DNA from: Candidatus Cloacimonadota bacterium
GTDB lineage: Bacteria > Cloacimonadota > Cloacimonadia > JGIOTU-2
NCBI GenBank assembly: GCA_021160355.1
Contig: JAGHCS010000051.1
Coordinates: 1-6,761 of the forward strand
Length of the DNA stretch: 6,761 nt
Direction of reading: 5' to 3'
The notes under the pieces were generated by a model, which searched no databases, was not told the DNA's origin, and saw nothing but the letters and a program-made list of their open reading frames with translations. Of this stretch, positions 1 to 5,005 are shown piece after piece. How positions within the stretch are numbered: position 1 is the stretch's first letter; each line of letters starts with the position of its first letter. Made by a program: the position numbers and the translations under genes.

Positions 1-155
1 AATTTAATAGGGAACATTATGATTTCTCCCCATATTCAGAAATATATTGGGACGGTACTAATTTATTAGGCAAGCAGGTTGCACCTGGAACTTATTTATA
101 CAAACTTGAGTACAATGGACATGCAGTGGTGAGGAAGATGGTTAAGCTTCGCTGA
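1..155 (+). CDS. Partial CDS: C-terminal end of a secreted protein (FlgD-like / type-IX-type tail domain)
   Basis: An open frame enters from the left edge (first complete codon at 3) and ends at TGA 153-155, leaving 50 residues. The visible part contains YWDGTNLLGKQVAPGTYLYK and closes with VVRKMVKLR. The pattern W-D-G-x-(5-7)-V-x-P/S-G-x-Y-x-Y-x-L, followed by a basic KMV-x-L-R end, is the typical last beta-sandwich of FlgD-like Ig domains and of C-terminal sorting/anchoring domains on long secreted proteins of FCB-group bacteria. The job of the parent protein cannot be told from this fragment. No terminator with a clear T-run follows; the next bases (156-195) are AT-rich and lead into the repeat region. 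The family call rests on motif recognition only, so the sorting role is inference. Confidence 0.75.
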   Translation, partial: FNREHYDFSPYSEIYWDGTNLLGKQVAPGTYLYKLEYNGHAVVRKMVKLR

Positions 156-195
156 CGCTCAGAAATGAAAAATTAAAAATAGAAAATTTAAAATG

Positions 196-233
196 AACCT
201 TGCGAATGGTTGCAAACCTTCGCAATGGTTGCA
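196..233. repeat. Two tandem 19-nt repeats with an inverted central triplet (REP-like palindrome)
   Basis: Two adjacent 19-nt units, AACCTTGCGAATGGTTGCA (196-214) and AACCTTCGCAATGGTTGCA (215-233), are identical except that the central GCG of the first is CGC, its reverse complement, in the second. Each unit can fold alone: AACC+TT pairs with AA+GGTT, with one bulged T and a 3-nt loop. Together they can form one long stem over 196-230: arms AACC, TTGCGAA and GGTT against AACC, TTCGCAA and GGTT, with a GCA loop and single T bulges. The two triplet loops are complementary, so loop-loop pairing is also possible. The element is strand-symmetric, so no strand is assigned. It could act as a transcription terminator for the upstream gene, but no T-run follows. 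Confidence 0.75.
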
Positions 234-245
234 CCGGGAATTTTC

Positions 246-268
246 ATAACATATCGCACCGATGGTGT
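246..268 (-). repeat. Short hairpin module B (minus orientation)
   Basis: Read on the minus strand this is a short hairpin with 4-bp core CACC-ATC-GGTG, then C and the tail GATATGTTAT. The core plus tail matches modules A, C and D nearby: a stem of 4-5 bp with different bases in each copy, a 3-4-nt loop, and a G-A-y-ATGT-like tail directly after the stem. Orientation is assigned from the tail. It lies 22 nt beyond module A on the same strand, mirroring the C-to-D spacing on the other strand. Confidence 0.5.
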
Positions 269-290
269 TCTTTTCAGTATTATTCAGATA

Positions 291-344
291 CCAGACGCTT
301 ACGCATCCGGTTATAAACATTCAACACCTACAGCGTAGAAGGTT
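291..344 (-). repeat. Two-hairpin module A (minus orientation)
   Basis: On the minus strand, in order: a hairpin with core CTAC-GCT-GTAG (338-328) and weaker outer pairing; the linker GAATGTTTATAAC; then a second hairpin at 310-291. The second hairpin has an 8-bp stem, CCGGATGC against GCGTCTGG, closed by a GTAA tetraloop (GNRA class). Two of its pairs are G-U wobbles only on the minus strand, which suggests that strand is the one that folds as RNA. The order of parts and the spacing from ATGT to the GTAA loop (14 nt) are identical in module C, although the stems differ in sequence. Confidence 0.55.
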
Positions 345-367
345 AGAAATAAATTATTGAATCAAAA

Positions 368-414
368 GTTCCGATAGGAACGACATGTCTGTAACTAAGG
401 GTGTAAGCCCTCAG
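368..414 (+). repeat. Two-hairpin module C (plus orientation)
   Basis: On the plus strand: a perfect 5-bp hairpin GTTCC-GATA-GGAAC (368-381), the linker GACATGTCTGTAAC (382-395), then a second hairpin, AGGGT-GTAA-GCCCT (398-411), with a GNRA-type GTAA loop and one G-U pair, flanked by CT and AG that can extend it to 395-414. It has the same architecture and the same 14-nt ATGT-to-GTAA spacing as module A, which lies head-to-head with it 23 nt away on the opposite strand. Confidence 0.55.
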
Positions 415-438
415 AACAAGAAAACAATAACGATCTTA

Positions 439-470
439 GCTCCATAGGAGCGGGATATAAATTATATAAC
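439..470 (+). repeat. Short hairpin module D (plus orientation)
   Basis: A perfect 5-bp hairpin GCTCC-ATA-GGAGC (439-451) is followed by an AT-rich tail ending TATATAAC (463-470), which resembles the end of the A and C linkers (TATAAC, TGTAAC). The following ATCCGCATAAG (471-481) may be a decayed remnant of the second, GTAA-type hairpin, but it does not pair convincingly. The AT-rich tail could also serve as a promoter -10 region; I saw no matching -35. Confidence 0.5.
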
Positions 471-591
471 ATCCGCATAAGTAAATTTCACGATCCATCC
501 AAAAACGACAAGTATATGAAAATTTTTGTAGATATGCAAACAAATCTTCAAAATCTTGACACAAAATGAACTGGCTTGCACTCAATCCCTT
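471..591. other. Leader of the five-gene block; no clear promoter
   Basis: This stretch separates the hairpin array from the aroQ start. TTGACA at 556-561 equals a consensus -35 box, but nothing like a -10 lies 16-18 nt downstream. A 17-codon frame (516-569) starts with ATG but has no ribosome binding site and is not supported as a gene. No riboswitch-like or tRNA-like structure was recognised. Confidence 0.4.
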
Positions 592-1029
592 ATGAATAAA
601 AATATACTTATTATCAACGGACCAAATCTTAACTTCCTGGGAAGACAGGAAATGAGCATTTATGGGAAAGAGACCCTTGCTGATCTACATGCTATTATCT
701 ATCAATGGATAACAAACCAGGAGTGGCAGGCGCGGTTTTTCCAGAGTAATAGCGAAGGTGAAATTATTGATTATATTCAGAATAATTTTGAATGGGCTGA
801 CGGCATGGTCATCAATCCTGCTGCATTTTCCCATACCAGTATCGCTATTTACGATTGCATAAAATCCATCAGCTTGCCGGCAATAGAAGTCCACCTTTCC
901 AACATCTATCACAGGGAGGAATTCCGAAGAACTTCTATAACCGGTCTCGCATGTAAAAAAGTAATCGCAGGATTAGGAGTACAGGGATACATCGAGGCGT
1001 TGGAGGATCTTCAGAAAATTCTTAAATGA
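592..1029 (+). CDS. aroQ: 3-dehydroquinate dehydratase, type II (AroQ)
   Basis: Cytoplasmic type II dehydroquinase, converting 3-dehydroquinate to 3-dehydroshikimate, the third step of the shikimate pathway. From ATG 592 the product has 145 residues, the normal length of this dodecameric family. Family motifs are in order: NGPNLNFLG at 9-17, R18 and Y24 of the mobile active-site lid, FQSNSEGEIID at 50-60, NPAAFSHTS at 75-83 (N75 and the catalytic H81), EVHLSNIYHREEFR at 99-112 (H101, R112) and GLGVQGY at 127-133. The usual NPGAYTHTS is slightly altered (A77, F79, S80), and S54 replaces the more common His of the N-H-E-G motif. A TTG codon at 556 would add 12 residues with no family counterpart, so ATG 592 is preferred, although neither has a good Shine-Dalgarno. 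The stop overlaps the next start (ATGA), pointing to coupled translation. Identity is secure; the start is fairly secure. Confidence 0.95.
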   Translation: MNKNILIINGPNLNFLGRQEMSIYGKETLADLHAIIYQWITNQEWQARFFQSNSEGEIIDYIQNNFEWADGMVINPAAFSHTSIAIYDCIKSISLPAIEVHLSNIYHREEFRRTSITGLACKKVIAGLGVQGYIEALEDLQKILK

Positions 1030-1694
1030 ACTATACACAGGAGTTGGTCGAGATTTACGATCTCTTGTTTGATCGTTACGGACCTCAACATTGGTGGCCC
1101 GGAGAGACACGTGACGAGATCATTATCGGGGCAATTCTTACACAAAACACAAACTGGAAAAACGTTGAAAAAGCAATTGAAAATCTTAAAATCAAAAATT
1201 TACTCACTCTCGTAAACATCACAAAAACCGACATGCCGGAAATCACTCAATGCATTCGGCCTTCCGGATACTACAACCAAAAAGCACTTCGTTTACAAGA
1301 AATTGCTCAATATTTTATGGGTAGTGATGTGCAAAGTTTTAGCACTCGCACGACAGCCGAGATGCGTACCGAATTGCTGGCACTAAAAGGCATCGGTCCG
1401 GAAACTGCGGACTCCATTCTTCTTTATGCATTTGAAAAACCTGTTTTTGTAATCGATACCTATACAAAAAGAATATTTGCAAGATCAGGAATTTTTCCAG
1501 GGAACATTTCGTATGATGAAGCGCAGAATTTTTTCATGCAAAATCTTCAAGAAAATGCAGAATTATTTAACGAATTTCACGCACTTCTTGTACGTCACGC
1601 AAAAGAATGTTGCCAGAAAAATCCACACTGTATAAAGTGTGTCTTATTAAAAAAATGTAAGTTCAATAATTATGATCTCAATCAAGAACAGTAA
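1026..1694 (+). CDS. Endonuclease III-fold DNA glycosylase, MagIII/COG2231-like (probable 3-methyladenine glycosylase)
   Basis: Base-excision repair glycosylase of the HhH-GPD superfamily, 222 residues. The N-terminal part carries HWWPGETRDEIIIGAILTQN (22-41) followed by T-N-W-K-N-V-E-K-A, a signature I associate with the MagIII group rather than classical Nth. The helix-hairpin-helix is LLALKGIGPETADSILLYAF (117-136). The catalytic Asp of the family is D144 in VIDTYTKR. Where Nth has the lyase lysine (GxGxKTA) this protein has E126, so it is predicted to be a monofunctional glycosylase without AP-lyase activity. The C-terminus keeps a perfect C-x6-C-x2-C-x5-C cluster (C195, C202, C205, C211) for a [4Fe-4S] centre. 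The start overlaps the aroQ stop by 4 nt and the end overlaps the next gene by 23 nt. Family is confident; the alkylated-purine substrate is inferred from MagIII and untested for Fe-S-containing members. Confidence 0.88.
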   Translation: MNYTQELVEIYDLLFDRYGPQHWWPGETRDEIIIGAILTQNTNWKNVEKAIENLKIKNLLTLVNITKTDMPEITQCIRPSGYYNQKALRLQEIAQYFMGSDVQSFSTRTTAEMRTELLALKGIGPETADSILLYAFEKPVFVIDTYTKRIFARSGIFPGNISYDEAQNFFMQNLQENAELFNEFHALLVRHAKECCQKNPHCIKCVLLKKCKFNNYDLNQEQ

Positions 1695-2547
1695 ATCGAA
1701 AAAGACCCGGCATATCTTTATCATCTCAGACGCAACCGGCTCCACCTGCGAAATGGTCGTCAAAGCTGCACTGAGCCAATTCAGGACAACGGATATACAT
1801 CTTCATAGAGTTCGTTATGTGAGAACAGAAAAAGAAATAATGGATGTAGTTCAGGAAGTGATGGCAGTCGACGGCATTATTGCATATACGCTTGTATCTA
1901 ATGAACTGCGCGATCTTATCTTTGACCAGGGCAGGAAATGGGCTGTGCCCGCGATCGATGTAATGGGTCCTCTGCTGAGCAGATTCACAGATTATCTTGA
2001 GATATCCCCTATGGCTGTGCCCGGCATGTTCCGTAGTTTGAATAAAAACTACTATCAACGCATCGAATGTATAGACTTTGCGGTAAAGCATGATGATGGA
2101 AAGAAATTGACCGACCTTTATAAAGCCGATATTATAATTGTCGGTCCAAGCAGGACTTCCAAAACCCCGATCAGCATCTATCTTGCATACAGAGATTATA
2201 AGATCACAAACATTCCTTTGATCTTTGGCATCGATCTTCCTGATGAGCTCTTGCAGGTGGATCAAAATAAAATAGTCGGATTAACCATTTCTCCAAACCG
2301 GCTGAAAACGATCCGTGAAGTTCGGGCGAGTAGGTACCAGCATATTCAACTTTCAAAATATGTCGATCTCGAGCTTATCAAAAAAGAACTCAAAGAATGT
2401 ATGCAAATATACAATAAGCACAAATGGAAAATCGTAGATGTGACTTCAAAATCCATCGAAGAAGCTGCAACCGAGATTATGCGGTTGTTTAGCAACAGAA
2501 AGTTTGACAGCACGTTTGATGAAAATTTGAGTGACGAAGATGGTTAA
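1672..2547 (+). CDS. PPDK / PEP synthase regulatory protein (bifunctional kinase-pyrophosphorylase, DUF299)
   Basis: Cytoplasmic bifunctional regulator that inactivates pyruvate phosphate dikinase or PEP synthase by ADP-dependent threonine phosphorylation and reactivates it by phosphate-dependent dephosphorylation. The product has 291 residues, close to the family's 270-290. Visible hallmarks: the N-terminal strand HIFIISDATGSTCE (14-27), RIECIDFAVKHDDGK at 130-144, and the P-loop-like nucleotide site VGPSRTSKTPISIYLAYRDY at 157-176, with the conserved S-R-T-S-K-T-P core; P159 replaces the frequent Val/Ala. GLTISPNRL at 203-211 is also typical. Sequence alone does not say whether the target is PPDK (RP1/YqfL type) or PpsA (PpsR type); no target gene lies in the window, so no symbol is given. 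ATG 1672 lies inside the preceding gene (23-nt overlap) with no strong Shine-Dalgarno, suggesting coupled translation. Seven basic or polar residues precede the conserved domain. Confidence 0.92.
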   Translation: MISIKNSKSKKTRHIFIISDATGSTCEMVVKAALSQFRTTDIHLHRVRYVRTEKEIMDVVQEVMAVDGIIAYTLVSNELRDLIFDQGRKWAVPAIDVMGPLLSRFTDYLEISPMAVPGMFRSLNKNYYQRIECIDFAVKHDDGKKLTDLYKADIIIVGPSRTSKTPISIYLAYRDYKITNIPLIFGIDLPDELLQVDQNKIVGLTISPNRLKTIREVRASRYQHIQLSKYVDLELIKKELKECMQIYNKHKWKIVDVTSKSIEEAATEIMRLFSNRKFDSTFDENLSDEDG

Positions 2548-3754
2548 GCTTAATCGTTATTTTCTTGTTATCATTTGTTTCTTGATACTCTTTCCGGGAT
2601 GCACTTCGAAATTTGAAAAAGCACAAAGAGAAAAACAAGAAGCAGTAGCCATTAATGTCTCAGAAAAGATCGCTTCTAACCTCTCCTCACTTATCAACTT
2701 TCTATGTGAATCTTTACACGAACCTGCAGATATCAACAGTCAGAACTTCCAAAATCTCTCACAAAAGTATCCCGAACTAGCAGCACTTTTTCTTTATGAT
2801 AGCGAGCTTGAACTTCAGGGAAAATTTCCTGCAGATGTAAGTAATGATGATATTATAGAAAATTGCCTTACCAATCAAAATAAAAGAGAGATTTCATCAA
2901 TTAAGAAGCCTATTATAGGTCATTCCCTTCTCATCATTGATACTCATGTTTTCATAGGTATTACTATCCCGCTATATGCTCCCCCTAAGAAAAATCCATA
3001 CCTTTCTATCGTTTTGATAAATACCGAGATCTTTTTCTCACGGATAGAGCGGGAATACATTGCTCCCTACCCCTATTCGCTCATCGTAATAAACGATCAA
3101 CAGGATGTAGTATATGACTCAGATCCGATGAGAATTGGTAAGGACTTCCTCACAAAAATGAATTCGAGCGAATATGATGTTGCATTAAAAAATCTCTATA
3201 ATATAATGATGGAAAATGCTCAAGATTATTTTATAACAAATATCGAGGAGCAAACAAAATCTCTCAGGAAGATTTTCGTATGGAATATGATCAATGTATA
3301 TAATGAAGTATTTTATGTCACACTTGTTCGCAATCTAGTTAAAAGCACAAATAAAAAGTTCGAAAATGTGTACCTGCTTTCAACTTTGCGCAGTTATGCA
3401 ATTCAGGACACTCTTATTGATCCCATCATTGATAAGCAACCCGAAGAGATAGAAAGACTCCTTAAACATATTTATGAACAGAATCCTGATGTATATTCCG
3501 TTCTTTTAGCAGATGTTTCAGGAACGATCATAAGCGGATGGCCTCTTTGTAATTCCTCAATCGGGTATCGCACTGATCAAAATCTCAACAAATCATTTGA
3601 TACTGCGCTAGAGCAGGTCATGATCTCGAAGCAGGAGAAAATCATTCACGCTCCCTTATTTGAGGGTGGCGAAGGAAGAATTATTTTTATTCCGGTACTC
3701 GTACATGAAGATATGTACGGTGTACTAATAGCAATCGAACCACAAGGAAACTAA
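2540..3754 (+). CDS. Lipoprotein with two Cache/PAS-like sensor regions, no output domain
   Basis: I do not recognise a named family. Counting from ATG 2540 the product has 404 residues. Residue numbers below count from the upstream in-frame GTG at 2531, i.e. add 3. A short basic start, a hydrophobic stretch (about 10-21) and the lipobox LFPGC (Cys24) predict an SPII-processed lipoprotein. The rest is soluble. Residues about 40-205 resemble an extracytoplasmic Cache sensor: an N-terminal helix, LAALFLYDSELEL at 83-95, SLLIIDTHVFIGITIPLY at 132-149, then VINDQQDVVYDSDPMRIGKD at 186-205, the usual D-x-x-G-x-x-like strand-loop. Residues about 305-404 repeat a PAS/Cache-like plan: VYSVLLADVSGTIISGWP at 321-338 and IIFIPVLVHEDMYGVLIAIE at 384-403. 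There is no transmembrane helix, kinase, HAMP or methyl-accepting region. ATG 2540 overlaps the previous gene by 8 nt; GTG 2531 is the alternative start. Lipoprotein status is solid; the sensor fold is inferred from the pattern. Confidence 0.8.
   Translation: MVKLNRYFLVIICFLILFPGCTSKFEKAQREKQEAVAINVSEKIASNLSSLINFLCESLHEPADINSQNFQNLSQKYPELAALFLYDSELELQGKFPADVSNDDIIENCLTNQNKREISSIKKPIIGHSLLIIDTHVFIGITIPLYAPPKKNPYLSIVLINTEIFFSRIEREYIAPYPYSLIVINDQQDVVYDSDPMRIGKDFLTKMNSSEYDVALKNLYNIMMENAQDYFITNIEEQTKSLRKIFVWNMINVYNEVFYVTLVRNLVKSTNKKFENVYLLSTLRSYAIQDTLIDPIIDKQPEEIERLLKHIYEQNPDVYSVLLADVSGTIISGWPLCNSSIGYRTDQNLNKSFDTALEQVMISKQEKIIHAPLFEGGEGRIIFIPVLVHEDMYGVLIAIEPQGN
3744..3749 (+). promoter_or_regulatory. 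Shine-Dalgarno of the GNAT-like gene
   Basis: AAGGAA lies 6 nt before ATG 3756, inside the last codons of the lipoprotein gene. It is the clearest ribosome binding site in the plus-strand block and fixes this start, so this gene may be translated independently of coupling. Confidence 0.7.
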
Positions 3755-3755
3755 T

Positions 3756-4871
3756 ATGATCACAGTAAAAAAGGTCGAAACAAAAAAAGATTGGAAGAAT
3801 TTCATAGAACTTCCATTCAGGTTATATAAGGATGATAAAAATTGGGTTCCCCCACTGAAAAAGGATATACTTTTTAAACTCGACACAGAGAAGCATCCTT
3901 TCTGGGAGCACGCTATTCGGGAAGTTTTTCTTGCTGAAAAAAATGGAATTATTGTCGGAAGAATTGGCGCTATCATTGATTATAATTATAATGAACTCTG
4001 GGATGAACACATGGGAGCTTTTGGCTTCTATGAATCCATTGATGATTTTGAGGTTGCAAAAGCACTTTTTGATGCTGCTTATTCGTGGTTGAAAGAGCAC
4101 GGTGCAGAAATAATGCGCGGTCCGCTCAGCCCTTCCCAAAATGACGAATGTGCTTTCCTTCTTGAAGGATATGATTCCCCACCAGTGATGATGATGCCAT
4201 ACAATCCACCCTATTATCTTACTTTATCGGAAAAATATGGTTTGAAAAAGGGAAAAGATCTCTATGCCTTTCACAAGTCAAATAAAACTCCACCTTCCCC
4301 CCAAATCCAGACTGCAGTTGATAGACTCAAGAGTAATCCGAGAATTTCTACAAGACATGTGGATATGAAACGCATCAAAGAAGAAGCCCATATCATAAAG
4401 GAACTCTATAACGAGAGCTGGCAAAAGAACTGGGGTTTTTCTCCAATGACTGACAAAGAGTTCGATCTTATGGTTGAAGAACTTAAGCAGGTCGCAGATG
4501 ACCATCTTGTGTGGTTTGCATATTATGATGATGATCCAGCTGGCGTGTCCATAACTCTGCCTGATTACAATCCCATATTTCAGAAGCTTAAAGGTAAATT
4601 GGGACTGCTTGGAATCATCAAATTTTTACACTACAAACGTAAGATCACCGGCACTCGAGCGATAGTATTCGGATTTAAACAGAAATACCGCAGATTCGGA
4701 TTACCTGCACTTCTCTATCATGAAACTGAACAAGCCGGTTTGAAGCGCGGGTACGAGTGGTGTGAAATGTCGTGGAATCTCGAGGATAATGACCTTATCA
4801 ACCAGTTTGATGAAAAAGTCGGTGGCAAGCTTTATAAGAAATATAGAATCTACGAGATGACTATTTCGTAA
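3756..4871 (+). CDS. Long GNAT-fold N-acyltransferase-like protein (YghO-like)
   Basis: Cytoplasmic protein of 371 residues, far longer than a single GNAT domain (about 150), and consistent with two tandem GNAT-like halves. The N-terminal half contains FRLYKDDKNWVPPL (21-34), VFLAEKNGIIVGRIGAIID (57-75) and the family signature around 121-153: RGPLSPSQNDECAFLLEGYD, then PPVMMMPYNPPYY. The C-terminal half (about 195-371) has VWFAYYDDDPAGVSITLPD (252-270), FGFKQKYRRFGLPALLYHET (305-324), where the R-R-x-G-x-P stretch is the likely acyl-CoA loop, and MSWNLEDNDLINQFDEKVGG (338-357), ending KLYKKYRIYE. This is the group I associate with E. coli YghO. Some relatives have been linked to bacterial ceramide synthesis, but no serine palmitoyltransferase gene is visible here, so a substrate cannot be assigned. 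It starts 1 nt after the preceding stop with a good Shine-Dalgarno and is the last gene before the convergent hairpin. Confidence 0.85.
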   Translation: MITVKKVETKKDWKNFIELPFRLYKDDKNWVPPLKKDILFKLDTEKHPFWEHAIREVFLAEKNGIIVGRIGAIIDYNYNELWDEHMGAFGFYESIDDFEVAKALFDAAYSWLKEHGAEIMRGPLSPSQNDECAFLLEGYDSPPVMMMPYNPPYYLTLSEKYGLKKGKDLYAFHKSNKTPPSPQIQTAVDRLKSNPRISTRHVDMKRIKEEAHIIKELYNESWQKNWGFSPMTDKEFDLMVEELKQVADDHLVWFAYYDDDPAGVSITLPDYNPIFQKLKGKLGLLGIIKFLHYKRKITGTRAIVFGFKQKYRRFGLPALLYHETEQAGLKRGYEWCEMSWNLEDNDLINQFDEKVGGKLYKKYRIYEMTIS

Positions 4872-4931
4872 TTGGCAGACAATATCGCAAAACATCTGAA
4901 GGATTAAAGAATTTAACTGAGGGTGATTCTT

Positions 4932-4968
4932 TTACTTCGTTTTCTTATTATGAAGAAAACGAAGGTAA
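4932..4968. terminator. Long hairpin between convergent genes (probable bidirectional terminator)
   Basis: CTTCGTTTTCTT (4935-4946) and AAGAAAACGAAG (4953-4964) form a perfect 12-bp stem with the 6-nt loop ATTATG. TTA/TAA outside a single bulged G (4965) extends it to 4932-4968. It sits 61 nt after the GNAT-like stop and 38 nt beyond the lytic transglycosylase stop, as expected for a shared terminator of convergent genes. Neither side has a proper T-run, and the stem is AT-rich with an A-tract/T-tract inside, so termination strength is uncertain. A weaker 7-bp stem (AAAGAAT 4906-4912 with ATTCTTT 4926-4932) abuts it and competes for base 4932. Confidence 0.6.
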
Positions 4969-5005
4969 TATTAAATCGTAATAATACCTTCAATATATAA
5001 GCTGT

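Noticed and set aside
196..470. CRISPR array
   Set aside because: The repeated units are short, differ in stem sequence, switch strand, and are not separated by regular spacers; no cas gene is present.
556..561. TTGACA as a promoter -35 box
   Set aside because: No -10-like hexamer lies at 16-18 nt; the nearest, TATGAA at 591, is about 29 nt away and overlaps the start codon.
516..569. 17-codon frame starting ATG upstream of aroQ, a possible leader peptide
   Set aside because: It has no Shine-Dalgarno and no run of regulatory codons (no Trp, Phe or Tyr cluster as expected for aromatic attenuation), and it runs past the alternative TTG start; chance is more likely.
1726..2265. 179-codon minus-strand open frame
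   Set aside because: It lies wholly inside the DUF299 gene in antisense; its translation has no recognisable domain and the plus-strand gene is unambiguous.
2537..2551. 15-nt exact match AAGATGGTTAAGCTT also present at 135-149
   Set aside because: Both copies are in coding sequence in different contexts (end of one protein, start of another), with no flanking similarity; chance or codon bias suffices.
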